A stretch of 64,000 nucleotides of DNA, taken from positions 34,350 to 98,349 of the forward strand of contig JAHRHA010000006.1 of NCBI GenBank assembly GCA_020027875.1, read 5' to 3'. A model generated the notes under the pieces. It saw only the letters and a program-made list of their open reading frames with translations, searched no databases and was not told the origin of the DNA. Shown here in pieces: positions 43,416 to 53,013 of the stretch. Position numbers and translations under genes: made by a program. The first letter of the stretch is position 1. Each line of letters begins with the position of its first letter. The stretch comes from Micromonosporaceae bacterium. GTDB taxonomy: Bacteria; Actinomycetota; Actinomycetes; Mycobacteriales; Micromonosporaceae.

Positions 43416-45122
43416 GTGGGACAGATTGACCAGATCGCAGATCGATACGTCGACGAATGGGCGCCGCTCGACCCGATTGGCGCGACCTACGCCGGCATCG
43501 CCGGCCACGACCGAGTCTTGACCGACCTCTCCCCGGAGGGCTACGCCGCCCTCGCCGACCTCGACCGCCGGACACTGGCCCAGCTAGACATGGTCACCCC
43601 GGGCGACGAGCGCGAGCGGGTGGCCAAGGACGCCATGCAGGAGAGGCTCGGGTTGGCGTTGGAGATGTACGACGCGGGCGCCGTGACCAGCGAGGTGAGC
43701 GTCGTCAGCGGCGCGCTTCACGCCGTACGGGACATATTCGACCTCATGCCCACCGCCGGCGAGGGTGCCGCGGCGACGGTAGCCGTCAGGATGGCGGCGG
43801 TCCCGACCGCACTTGCCCAGTCACGCCGGACGCTGCTCGAGGCCGCCGAGCACGGTCACGTCGCGGCACGCCAACAGATGCTCGAGGTGGCGAAGCAGTG
43901 CGACACCTGGGTCGCGGTGGACGGCGACGACTTCTGGCCCGGTCTAGCCCGCCGAGTCGCAGATGCCAACCAGTTGCCGGACTCGCTCTCCGAGGACCTG
44001 GAGCGCGCCTCGGCGGCCGCACGCCAGGCGACCGCCGACTACGCCCGCTTCCTCCGCGAGGAGTTGGCGCCTCTCGGCCGGGAGAAACAACCGGTCGGGG
44101 CGGACCGCTACGCCCTGGGATCGCGCTACTTCCTTGGCGCAACAGTCGATCTGGACGAGACGTACGCCTGGGGCTTCGAGGAGTTGGCCCGCATCGAGGC
44201 CGAGATGCGAGCGATCGCCGGCAAGATCATCCCTGGCGGTACCGTGCCCGAGGCCATCGCGGCTCTCGAGGCGGACCCGGCGCGAAAGATCGTCGGCAAG
44301 GAGGCGTTCCGCGACTGGATGCAGGAATTGGCCGACCGCGCCATCGTCGAGCTGAACGGCGTCCACTTCGACATTCCCGAGCAGGTGCGACGGATCGAGT
44401 GCTGCCTCGCGCCGACATCGGACGGGGGGATCTACTACACCGGCCCGAGCGAGGACTTCACCCGCCCCGGCCAGATGTGGTGGGCCGTCCCGCAGGGCAT
44501 CGACTCCTTCTCCACGTGGCAGGAGGTCACCACCGTCTACCACGAGGGCGTGCCGGGTCACCATCTTCAGATCGCGCAGACCGCCGTTCGGGCAGACGTG
44601 CTCAATCGTTGGCAGCGCCTGCTGTGCTGGTGCTCCGGGCATGGCGAGGGCTGGGCGCTCTACTCCGAACGACTGATGGACGAGCTCGGATACCTGGACG
44701 ACCCGGGCGACAAGCTCGGCATGCTCGACGCGCAGGCGATGCGCGCCGCCCGCGTGGTCGTCGACATCGGCATGCACCTCGAACTGGAGATTCCGCAGGG
44801 GAATGGCCTCGGCGGAGCCGAATCAGGCAAGCTCAGCAATTTCCACCCCGGTGAGCGGTGGACGCCGGAGCTTGGCTGGGGGTTCATGCGCGCGCACTGC
44901 AGCACGCCGGACGAGAATTTGCGCTACGAGCTCAACCGCTACCTGGGCTGGCCGGGGCAGGCGCCGTCGTACAAGGTGGGCGAGCGCATCTGGCTGCAGG
45001 CGCGCGCCGACGCGCAGGCCCGCCAGGGCGCCGCCTTCGACCTCAAGGCGTTCCATCGGGCGGCGCTGGACCTTGGCGCGCTCGGCCTCGATCCGCTACG
45101 GGCGGCGCTGGCCCGGATCTGA
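43416..45122 (+). CDS. DUF885 (M3-like) peptidase-related protein
   Basis: This 568-residue protein has the DUF885 metal motif TTVYHEGVPGHHLQIAQ, plus GEGWALYSERLMDELGYLDD and the C-terminal LGWPGQAPSYKVGERIWLQ. Members are presumed zinc metallopeptidases of the cytoplasm. The GTG start follows CTAGGGTCGGCAC without a ribosome site, so it is probably leaderless and shares a divergent promoter region with the exporter. Confidence 0.9.
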   Translation: MGQIDQIADRYVDEWAPLDPIGATYAGIAGHDRVLTDLSPEGYAALADLDRRTLAQLDMVTPGDERERVAKDAMQERLGLALEMYDAGAVTSEVSVVSGALHAVRDIFDLMPTAGEGAAATVAVRMAAVPTALAQSRRTLLEAAEHGHVAARQQMLEVAKQCDTWVAVDGDDFWPGLARRVADANQLPDSLSEDLERASAAARQATADYARFLREELAPLGREKQPVGADRYALGSRYFLGATVDLDETYAWGFEELARIEAEMRAIAGKIIPGGTVPEAIAALEADPARKIVGKEAFRDWMQELADRAIVELNGVHFDIPEQVRRIECCLAPTSDGGIYYTGPSEDFTRPGQMWWAVPQGIDSFSTWQEVTTVYHEGVPGHHLQIAQTAVRADVLNRWQRLLCWCSGHGEGWALYSERLMDELGYLDDPGDKLGMLDAQAMRAARVVVDIGMHLELEIPQGNGLGGAESGKLSNFHPGERWTPELGWGFMRAHCSTPDENLRYELNRYLGWPGQAPSYKVGERIWLQARADAQARQGAAFDLKAFHRAALDLGALGLDPLRAALARI

Positions 45123-45136
45123 TCGCTTCGTCGAGG

Positions 45137-48100
45137 TCAGCCGGGACACACATGTTGGTAGGGACGGCCCGGCAGGAACGTCTGCCACTCGTCGCGGCTC
45201 ATGTCTCGTGCGGCCAACGCGCACGCCAGCCGGATGACCGAGGCGGGGTCGCCGGCGCCACCCAACGTCGTATCTACTCCCCGGGCGCCGGTCAGGTCCC
45301 AGGACAGCAGGGATCCGTCGTCGCCGGCGGTGTAGAGCGTACGGCCGTCGGAGGCGAACCGCGCGACCCGTACCGCGCCCTGGTGCCCGGTGAACACCTT
45401 GGTCGGCCGCAGGGTCCGCGCGTCCCACACAACGACCAGTCCGTCCGCGCCGACCGACGCGAACGCCCGGCCATCGGCGGACCACGCCGTGCTGTGCACG
45501 TCGCCGACGTGGCGGCGCGCCTCTCCCGCGCGCCGGCCGGAGTCCACATCCCATACGACGACGTCGCCGCTTTGTGCGGTCAGCAGCGTCCGCCCATCGG
45601 GGCTCAGCGCCGACGGGTGGCGCGCGTTGCGCACCTCGTGCGTGACGCCCGTCTCCAGCTCGACGACGAGCGTCCCGCCGGCCGAGCCGAGCGCGACCCG
45701 CCGTCCGTCGGGGGCGACCGCGAGACTGTCGACGTTGCCGCTCGGCAGGTCGTACGCGGTAGAGGGCGTACGGGCCTCCATGCTCCACGCCACGGCCGTC
45801 GTCGCCTTGCCGTCCTCGCCGTGCTGCGCAACCAGGAGCGTCCCACCATCGGCGAGCAAGCCTCCGGCGGATCCTGGCCAGATCTGGCCGAACGCCGGGC
45901 CGTCCGGCGCCCGCGACAGGATGTCCCAGACGACGATGCTCGCGGTCACTCCTCGGCCCCACGTGACTAGGCGCCTACCGTCCGGCATGAAGGCCAACCC
46001 GTTGATCGGTCCGTGTCCCGGGTACTCGATCCGTGCGATGGTGCCGAGCGTCTGCGCGTCGAGGAACCACACCGTTCCATCGGACGAGCCGGCGGCTACC
46101 GTTTGGCCATCGGGGCTGAGCGACATCGCGGTGATGCCGTCGCCTGCGGCCGCGACCACGTCGGGGAAGCGCAGCAGCGCCGCGCGGACCGCATCGATGG
46201 CCGAGGAGTCAGCGCTGCCGGCCACGGTCGTGCCCGCAACCGCGAGGAGCATGGCTCGGCGCAGGTCGGGCTCCGCCAGCGCCTGGGCAGCGAGCCGCTG
46301 CGCGTCGGCCCGCGAGCCGGCGGCTGCGACGTCCAACCGTTGCGAGACCGCCACCACGGCGACCGCCACGGCGAGGACGAGAGCCACCACAGTGGCCGCG
46401 AACCACTGGATGAGACGACGGGTACGTCGCCGGCGTCGCGTCTCCTCGACGAGCAATGCTCGCTGGCTCGCCGCCAGGAACTCGTGTTCCCGTACGCCAA
46501 GTGCGCCTGGGTGTTCGCGTCCCCAGTCAAGCGCCACGGATAGCTGGGCACCCCGGTAGAGTCGCCCACCACGGCCGCCATGCTCCGACCACGCCGAGGC
46601 AGCCGCGGCAACCCGGTCGCCGAGTCCGCGCTCCAACGCCTCGTCGTCGAGCCAGGCGCGCAGCCGCGGCCAGCGCGAGAGCAGCGCTTCGTGGCACAGC
46701 TCGACCACGCCATCGGTGACCGTCACCATTCGGTGCTCGGCAAGCCGGTCCAGGACGGTTGGGCCGCTCGCGCCCGCCGCGGCGACCAGCGCCGCCTGGT
46801 CGACCGCGCGCCCTACGGCGTCGTGACCATCGAGGGTCTGCGTTAGGCCCATCAGGATCCGACGCGCTGCCGCACGCTCGTCGTCGGATCCCAGCTCGGC
46901 GAAGGTCGACTCGGCGAACGCCTCGATGGCCCCTGGTGCTCCGCCGCTGGCAACGTAGCCGGCCAGCGTCAGGGCCCGCCCGGACCGTCTCTGCCAGAGC
47001 GACCATAGCGCTGCCGACAGCTCGGCCAAGGGCACGTGCGCGGCGTCGTTGACGAGGCGATCGACCAGACCATCCTCGAGACGCAGCGCCGCCAGCCTGG
47101 CCGGGTCATCGATGGCTCGTCGCAACTCATCCGTGACCATTGGCCGCACGAGCAGCGTATTCGCGGTGACCAGCCGAGACAGTTCAAGATGCTCGGCACA
47201 GCGGGCGTAGAAGTCCGACCGCACAGTAATCACGACACGGCCGGACGTGGTGGCTCCGACCATTGCGCTGAGGAACGCCTCGCGCTGCGCAGGGTCGAGA
47301 GTGGTGAACACCTCCTCGAATTGGTCAACCACGAGGAGGACGGCTTCGTCGCCAGCATCCACCAGTCGCTGAGCCAACGATCCGGCGGACGCGGGTGTCA
47401 CCAGAATCTGGTGCCACTGGCCGGAATCGGTCAGCACCCCGCTGGCGAGTGCGGGTAGCAGCCCGGCTCGAACGAGCGAGGACTTGCCCGTACCGGCACC
47501 ACCCACGACGGCCACAAGCGGAGCGGCCGTGAGGCGAGCGACGATCTCCGCGACGAGCGCCTCACGACCGTGGAACAGGTCGGCGTCCGCCGTCTCAAAC
47601 CGGGCCAGACCTTTGTACGGGCACGGCATACCAGTGCCGGAGGCGATCAACGCACGACCTTCGCGGGCGGTTGGGCGCAGGGGTCGGGCCTGGGCCCGCA
47701 CGTGGGCCAGATCGAGCACGCCCGCAACAACCTCGTCTTGCATGTTCGCGAGCCATCGCCGTCGCTCCGCCGCGTCGGCGACCGCGCGGTCGATGCGGCG
47801 GCCAGCCCGCGCGAAGGCCCACTCGCTAGCGGCTCGATGCACCCGTGCCGGCACCCCACCGGTGTTGACCATCGCCGCGGCGGCGGCCGCGTCGTTTGTG
47901 GTGGGGGCATAGATGCGTACGATCTCTGCGACTGTCTGATCGTCCAACGGCGACAGCACCAGCTTCGGCAGGCTGACGAGATCCCCGACCCGAACCGGAT
48001 CCCGGCAGCTCAGGATGGTCACCACCGGGTCTGACTGGGTGGACTGGAGGAATGCGGTTACGCTCGCCAGATCCTCGGGCGCGGCAGCGTCCACGTCATC

Positions 48101-49255
48101 GAGAATGAGCATGCTCAGCCGGTCGGACTCGGCGTGCAGTGCGTCGGTCGCACCCGCGCCGCCCCGCCCGAACCGGACGATGACGCCACGCGCGGCGGCC
48201 CGCTGCGCCAGCTCGGCGAGCAGTCTGCTCTTGCCGATCCCTGGCGATCCGACGACGAGCCGGGCCTGACCGCGGCGCGTGGCGGCGAGGTCGAGCGCTG
48301 TTGAGAGCCAGGAGAGTTCCTCCTCGCGTCCGAGGCAGGCCGGCATGGTCACCGCGAGCGCGTCCGGCACGAGCGTCGCCTGGACAGGCGTGCCGAGCAG
48401 AACGGGATCGCCAGCGATCACCGCCCGTTCGACCGCCCGCAGGTCGGCGCCGGGCTCCGCTCGGAGCTCTTCCGCGAGACGCGTCCGGGCCTGCCTGAAG
48501 GCCGCCAGGGCGTCTCCCCGGCGGCCGAGGCGGAAGAGTGCCGTCATCAGCAGCGCCACGAGTCCTTCCCGATGCCAGTGCTCGGTGACGAGCGCCTGCA
48601 ACTCGGCCACGACCGCAGGCGACGCTGACGGAGCCGTCAGAGCCAGTTGAGCATCCACTGTGGACTCGACGGCGGCGAGGCGTAGATCCTCGAGGCGGGC
48701 GGCCTCTGCGCGGGCGAACGTCTGGTGCGCGAGGTCCGCGAAGGGGGCTCCACGCCAGAGCGCCTGCGCGGCTTCCAACCTGGCGGCCGCGAGCGCGGGT
48801 TGGCCAACCTCGAGTGCGCGCCGGCCGTCGGCCGCGAGGCGCTCGAACAAGCTGATGTCCACATGGGATGGCGCGAGGGTGAGAATGTAGCCGGCCGGCA
48901 TGGTCACGATCACACTCGTTGGGTCGACATCTGGCGCGACGGCCGTCAGCGCCTTGCGAAGGCGGGCGACATGCGAGGCGACCGTCTTCTCGGCATCCTG
49001 TGGGGGCGCGCTGCCCCACATTCCCGCCACAATGGTCGCGGTGCTGATCTCCTCGCCCGGCACGCGCGACAGCAGCGCGAGCAACGTCCGCTCAGTGCCC
49101 GCGACGTCGACAACGCGGCCCGAGTAGCTGAGCTCTACCGGGCCCAGAACGCTGAGCCGCCAGCCCTCTCCACCGGCATTGGCCGTGGTCCCCGCAACCC
49201 CTGCGGGTGCGGCATCGTCGGTGGTGGTCATGGTATGCATGATGGTGCCCTGCAT
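45137..49255 (-). CDS. SARP-type regulator fused to two NTPase modules and WD40 repeats
   Basis: This is a 1372-residue AfsR-like protein. The parts are: a winged helix (about 32-118), a BTAD domain (about 125-275), a first P-loop GSPGIGKSRLLAEL (about 335) with LSMLILDDVDAA, then CPYKGLARFETADADLFHGRE introducing an nSTAND1-type module with a second P-loop GGAGTGKSSLV (about 585) and LLVVDQFEEVF, a membrane-like segment (about 950-972), and a WD40 propeller (about 1035-1365). It probably senses a signal through the propeller and regulates genes. The first residues to about 25 are flexible, and several ATGs could start it. Confidence 0.9.
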   Translation of the reverse strand: MQGTIMHTMTTTDDAAPAGVAGTTANAGGEGWRLSVLGPVELSYSGRVVDVAGTERTLLALLSRVPGEEISTATIVAGMWGSAPPQDAEKTVASHVARLRKALTAVAPDVDPTSVIVTMPAGYILTLAPSHVDISLFERLAADGRRALEVGQPALAAARLEAAQALWRGAPFADLAHQTFARAEAARLEDLRLAAVESTVDAQLALTAPSASPAVVAELQALVTEHWHREGLVALLMTALFRLGRRGDALAAFRQARTRLAEELRAEPGADLRAVERAVIAGDPVLLGTPVQATLVPDALAVTMPACLGREEELSWLSTALDLAATRRGQARLVVGSPGIGKSRLLAELAQRAAARGVIVRFGRGGAGATDALHAESDRLSMLILDDVDAAAPEDLASVTAFLQSTQSDPVVTILSCRDPVRVGDLVSLPKLVLSPLDDQTVAEIVRIYAPTTNDAAAAAAMVNTGGVPARVHRAASEWAFARAGRRIDRAVADAAERRRWLANMQDEVVAGVLDLAHVRAQARPLRPTAREGRALIASGTGMPCPYKGLARFETADADLFHGREALVAEIVARLTAAPLVAVVGGAGTGKSSLVRAGLLPALASGVLTDSGQWHQILVTPASAGSLAQRLVDAGDEAVLLVVDQFEEVFTTLDPAQREAFLSAMVGATTSGRVVITVRSDFYARCAEHLELSRLVTANTLLVRPMVTDELRRAIDDPARLAALRLEDGLVDRLVNDAAHVPLAELSAALWSLWQRRSGRALTLAGYVASGGAPGAIEAFAESTFAELGSDDERAAARRILMGLTQTLDGHDAVGRAVDQAALVAAAGASGPTVLDRLAEHRMVTVTDGVVELCHEALLSRWPRLRAWLDDEALERGLGDRVAAAASAWSEHGGRGGRLYRGAQLSVALDWGREHPGALGVREHEFLAASQRALLVEETRRRRRTRRLIQWFAATVVALVLAVAVAVVAVSQRLDVAAAGSRADAQRLAAQALAEPDLRRAMLLAVAGTTVAGSADSSAIDAVRAALLRFPDVVAAAGDGITAMSLSPDGQTVAAGSSDGTVWFLDAQTLGTIARIEYPGHGPINGLAFMPDGRRLVTWGRGVTASIVVWDILSRAPDGPAFGQIWPGSAGGLLADGGTLLVAQHGEDGKATTAVAWSMEARTPSTAYDLPSGNVDSLAVAPDGRRVALGSAGGTLVVELETGVTHEVRNARHPSALSPDGRTLLTAQSGDVVVWDVDSGRRAGEARRHVGDVHSTAWSADGRAFASVGADGLVVVWDARTLRPTKVFTGHQGAVRVARFASDGRTLYTAGDDGSLLSWDLTGARGVDTTLGGAGDPASVIRLACALAARDMSRDEWQTFLPGRPYQHVCPG

Positions 49256-49311
49256 TGCCTATGCCACCCCCTCCCGCGTGATCCTGATGTCGTTCATGCT
49301 CTGCTGTCTCC

Positions 49312-50451
49312 ATGAGGGGTGTTGATGGGGAGCAGTGCGTCGGGCCGCTCGCCGGGATCGTCGTCGCCGACTTCTCTCGGGTGCTCGCGGGACCATTCGC
49401 GACCATGATGCTCGGCGACCTGGGTGCCGAGGTGGTCAAGGTGGAACGGCCGGATGTGGGGGACGAGACTAGGTCGTGGATGCCGCCGGCCACCGCGGAT
49501 GGCGAGTCGACATACTTCCTCGCGGTGAACCGCAACAAGCGGAGCATAGCACTGGATCTCTCCACATCGGAGGGTAAAAGTGCCGCTAAGACGCTGGCCC
49601 TCGATGCCGACGTGCTGGTAGAGAACTTCGCACCCGGAACTATGGAGCGTTTCGGGCTCGGATATGAGGTGCTGGCTGCGGAGAACCCCGGCCTCATCTA
49701 CGCCAGCATCACCGGCTTCGGTCGCGGGCCAGGGGCATCTCTGCCCGGTTACGACTTCCTCATCCAGGCCGTCGGCGGCCTCATGTCTGTGACGGGGAAT
49801 CCCGACGGCGAGGCAACAAAGGTTGGGGTCGCCCTCGTTGACGTGCTCGCTGGCCAGAATCTCGTCGCGGGCATTCTGGCAGCGCTCTATCACCGCGAGC
49901 GGGCCGGACGTGGGCAGCGGGTCGACGTCAACCTCCTGTCCAGTCTGCTGTCCTCCCTGGTGAACCAGGCTTCGGCGTACCTCAACGCCGACGTGATCCC
50001 CCATCGGCTCGGCAATAGGCACCCGAGCATCGCGCCGTACCAGACGCTGCGAACGGCCGACCGCCCCATCGCGATCGCGGTCGGGAACGATGGCCAGTTC
50101 GCTCGGCTCGCCCGGGTGCTGGACGACACGCGCGGTGCGCACCCGGCGCTCGCGAGTGACGAACGGTTCGCCACCAATCGAGGACGGGTCGAGAATGTCG
50201 ACGCCCTGACCGCTGCCTTGGAGTCGACGCTGCGCGAGGATCTCGCGCAGTACTGGATCGACCGACTCACCGCTGAAGGGGTCCCGTGCGGTCCGGTCAA
50301 CACAGTCGCTGAAGGGTTTGCGCTCGGCGAGCGGCTCGGGCTCGATCCCGTCGTCCGGCAGCACCGGGACGCGGGAACCATGGTGTCGAGTGTCGCCAAC
50401 CCGATACGACTCTCCCGGACGCCGGTCAGCTACCGCCACCCACCGCCGTAG
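49312..50451 (+). CDS. CaiB/BaiF-family CoA-transferase
   Basis: This 379-residue enzyme has the family opening LAGIVVADFSRVLAGPFATM, then GAEVVKVERPDVGDETR, and AGILAALYHRERAGRGQRVDV. The catalytic Asp is probably in KVGVALVDVLAGQ. It transfers CoA between carboxylic acids; the substrate is unknown. It is divergent from the giant regulator with 56 bp between, so that regulator might control it. Confidence 0.92.
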   Translation: MRGVDGEQCVGPLAGIVVADFSRVLAGPFATMMLGDLGAEVVKVERPDVGDETRSWMPPATADGESTYFLAVNRNKRSIALDLSTSEGKSAAKTLALDADVLVENFAPGTMERFGLGYEVLAAENPGLIYASITGFGRGPGASLPGYDFLIQAVGGLMSVTGNPDGEATKVGVALVDVLAGQNLVAGILAALYHRERAGRGQRVDVNLLSSLLSSLVNQASAYLNADVIPHRLGNRHPSIAPYQTLRTADRPIAIAVGNDGQFARLARVLDDTRGAHPALASDERFATNRGRVENVDALTAALESTLREDLAQYWIDRLTAEGVPCGPVNTVAEGFALGERLGLDPVVRQHRDAGTMVSSVANPIRLSRTPVSYRHPPP

Positions 50452-50483
50452 GGCGCGCCCACCCCAGAAGGTGTGGGCGCGCC
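50452..50483. terminator. Bidirectional hairpin between convergent genes
   Basis: Perfect 11-bp arms GGCGCGCCCAC and GTGGGCGCGCC enclose a 10-nt loop, directly after the CoA-transferase stop and 31 bp before the convergent stop. No T-run, as is usual in high-GC actinomycetes. Confidence 0.72.
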
Positions 50484-50514
50484 TCTGTCGGCGGTCGCCT
50501 ATTCGATTCTGCGC

Positions 50515-51612
50515 CTATTCGTAGCTGCCGACGTCCTGGCGCAGTCGGTGGCGGGGGTCGGGCAGATCATCCTGCCAGGCCGACGCGTCGAACTCGTCCG
50601 GCTTCCGGCGCATCATGAGCAGTCCGCCGCCAACGATGAGAAGCACCGCGAGAATCCCGAACGCGATCGGCCCGTAGAGGTTCACGAGCTTGAGCCTGCT
50701 CACGTTGTTGCTCGCCGAGGCGACGCTGTTGTCGACCGTCGACTTGGTGTATTTGAAGTCGGCCTCGAGGAGGGTCGTTTCCGCTCCGACGTCCGGCACG
50801 AGCACCTTGAGCGGCCGCTCCCGCACGTCGACAAAGGCACCAGTGACCGGCTCGATCCAGACCTCGCGGGTGTTGCTGTAGAGGACCTTTCCGGTGGTCG
50901 CACCAGGGGCGAACGCGCTGATCAGCGCGCTAAGACTCGACGCCGGTGGCGTAATGTCCTGCTTGTCGATTATCTGCTCGAACTTGTACGCCTCGACGCC
51001 ACCGACCGTAGATACCTCCTTGAACTTGACCGGCAGCGCCTTGCGCAGGTCGCGGTCGAACATCTTGTACTCGATCTTCTCCGTGCCGAACGGGAACTTG
51101 TAGATCTGTCCCTCGTAGTTGACGTTGCTCGGCCGGACGTTCTTCGCGGTCAAATCCGCGTCGTCGAGCCATTGGCCGTCCCACGCGATGGCCGCGCCGG
51201 AGACTCGATGCAGCGCCAGCTCCGTGCTATACGCGCTGATCAGCTCGCGGGTCTCGACCCACGTCGCGCTCGAATACACATCCCACACCACTGCGTCATC
51301 GCTGAGCTTGCCGGACTTCTGCCAGCTGGCGGTGACATCCGGCCGCGGAAGTACCTCGGTCGTGCTCCGCAGCGTGCCGTGCCGTATGGTGGCACCGCTG
51401 CCCGTTATCTGCAGGAATGTGGCGTTGGCAGCATCGGCCACCGACGGCTTGAGGCAGCCCGAGGGTTGCGCCTCGTTGGGTGCGGGGCAGGCTCGAAGGT
51501 CGTTTGGCAGCTTCGTCACCATCGGGGCGACGTAGAACGGTAGCCCAACAGCAAGAATCAGAAATAGGACACCGAACCCCACGAGTACGGTGCCGACGAA
51601 GCGACGCTTCAC
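50515..51612 (-). CDS. DUF3068 (PorA-like) membrane protein
   Basis: This 365-residue protein has an N-terminal membrane segment (about 8-28) and a C-terminal one (about 318-340), with a large strand-rich extracytoplasmic domain: WDVYSSATWVETRELIS, GQIYKFPFGTEKIEYKMFD, VLYSNTREVWIEPVTGAFV. The pattern is DUF3068, common in actinomycetes. GGAGG precedes the GTG at 51612. The function is unknown; it adjoins genes of envelope glycan synthesis. Confidence 0.86.
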   Translation of the reverse strand: MKRRFVGTVLVGFGVLFLILAVGLPFYVAPMVTKLPNDLRACPAPNEAQPSGCLKPSVADAANATFLQITGSGATIRHGTLRSTTEVLPRPDVTASWQKSGKLSDDAVVWDVYSSATWVETRELISAYSTELALHRVSGAAIAWDGQWLDDADLTAKNVRPSNVNYEGQIYKFPFGTEKIEYKMFDRDLRKALPVKFKEVSTVGGVEAYKFEQIIDKQDITPPASSLSALISAFAPGATTGKVLYSNTREVWIEPVTGAFVDVRERPLKVLVPDVGAETTLLEADFKYTKSTVDNSVASASNNVSRLKLVNLYGPIAFGILAVLLIVGGGLLMMRRKPDEFDASAWQDDLPDPRHRLRQDVGSYE

Positions 51613-51717
51613 ATTTCCTCCCACACCTGGTGGTGACTGTCGCTCTGGTGGTCAGTTGCCTAGTATCGGCGCGAGGTTACTCCCTAGTTAACCCCGACGC
51701 GACCCCCTGGAAGTCTG

Positions 51718-53013
51718 ATGTCTTCTGCCGTTTCGCCGGCCGGCCCGCCCCGATTGCCCACGCTTGATGCGCTTCGGGCGATCGGTGCGGTGGCAGTGGT
51801 CGGCACGCACGTCGCGTTCGCCACCGGCGTCGTCTTCCACGGAATCTGGGGCGGTTTCCTGGCCCGGCTCGACGTAGGTGTGGCCATATTCTTCGTGCTC
51901 TCCGGTTTCCTGCTCTTCCGCCCCTACGCGCACGCGGTCGCGGTCGGCGGCCGACGCCCTGGCACGGGGCGGTACCTATGGCGGAGGGCGTTACGGATTC
52001 TCCCCGCTTACTGGCTCGCGGTGATCGCATGCCTGGCCTTGACACCCCAAAACGCTGCGGCTACGGCATGGGAGTGGGTTCGGTTCCTGACCTTGACTCA
52101 CATTTACCAGCTCGATTGGCTCCGAATTGGTCTCGTCCAGACCTGGAGCCTCGCCACCGAAGCGGCCTTCTATCTCCTGCTTCCCGTGATCGCCATCCTC
52201 GCGCTCGGCCGGCGCTGGCGGCCATTGCGGACGGTGAACATCCTCACGATCGCCAGCGTCCTGGTCACCCTGACGTGGCTCGCCGCCATGGGCCTCGGTG
52301 GGCTACAAATCACCGTCCACACGAGCTGGTTCCCGACCTTCGCGGTCTGGTTTGGCGCCGGGATGGTCCTAGCCACGATCCACGTCGCCCTGCGCACGGG
52401 CACCGCGCCGGCGTCGTGGAGCAGGCTCGACGACCTCGGCAGGGCACCGCTCGCGTGTTGGCTCGTCGCGGTGGGGCTCTTCGCGATCGTGACAACGCCG
52501 GTGGCCGGGCCGCGGGATCTGTCAGCGTCGGCCCCAGCGGAGCTGGGCGCCAAGTTGGCCCTTTACGTCGGCGTGGCGGTCATGGTGCTGATTCCCGCGG
52601 CCTTCAGCCCGCGAATGGGGGTGCGGTTGATGCTGGCGAGCCGGTCTGGGCGGTGGCTAGGAGCGGTTTCGTACGGCCTCTTCCTGTGGCATCCGCTCGT
52701 GCTCGAGGCCGTCTACTTTGTGCTGAACCGTCCGAACTTCACCGGCGATTTCGCCAGCATCTTCCTGCTGACTCTGGGCGGTGGCCTGGTGGTCGCCTCG
52801 GTCAGCTACTACCTCGTCGAGCTCCCGGTCCGGCAATGGGGGGCCCGCTGGCCTCGGCGCGTGCCGAACGACGGCAGACAGCCACACAGCGGCCACCGCA
52901 AGGACACCCGCGAGCTGGGGCCCGGCGGCGTGGTGCCGGTCGTCGCTGGTGAGCGAGAGCCAGCCGGCGAGGACCACGAGCGTCAGCGGGAGCCACGACT
53001 CCAGCGGGCCTGA
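51718..53013 (+). CDS. Acyltransferase 3 family membrane protein
   Basis: This 431-residue protein has ten or so membrane helices. The family motif LDALRAIGAVAVVGTHV (catalytic His) begins it, followed by RLDVGVAIFFVLSGFLLFRP and YLWRRALRILPAYWLAV. Such enzymes O-acylate polysaccharides or other surface molecules. The fold ends near LVELPVRQWG (about residue 375). The last 55 residues are hydrophilic and are encoded by DNA that also encodes the 3' part of the opposite-strand gene, a 357-bp overlap. Confidence 0.9.
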   Translation: MSSAVSPAGPPRLPTLDALRAIGAVAVVGTHVAFATGVVFHGIWGGFLARLDVGVAIFFVLSGFLLFRPYAHAVAVGGRRPGTGRYLWRRALRILPAYWLAVIACLALTPQNAAATAWEWVRFLTLTHIYQLDWLRIGLVQTWSLATEAAFYLLLPVIAILALGRRWRPLRTVNILTIASVLVTLTWLAAMGLGGLQITVHTSWFPTFAVWFGAGMVLATIHVALRTGTAPASWSRLDDLGRAPLACWLVAVGLFAIVTTPVAGPRDLSASAPAELGAKLALYVGVAVMVLIPAAFSPRMGVRLMLASRSGRWLGAVSYGLFLWHPLVLEAVYFVLNRPNFTGDFASIFLLTLGGGLVVASVSYYLVELPVRQWGARWPRRVPNDGRQPHSGHRKDTRELGPGGVVPVVAGEREPAGEDHERQREPRLQRA

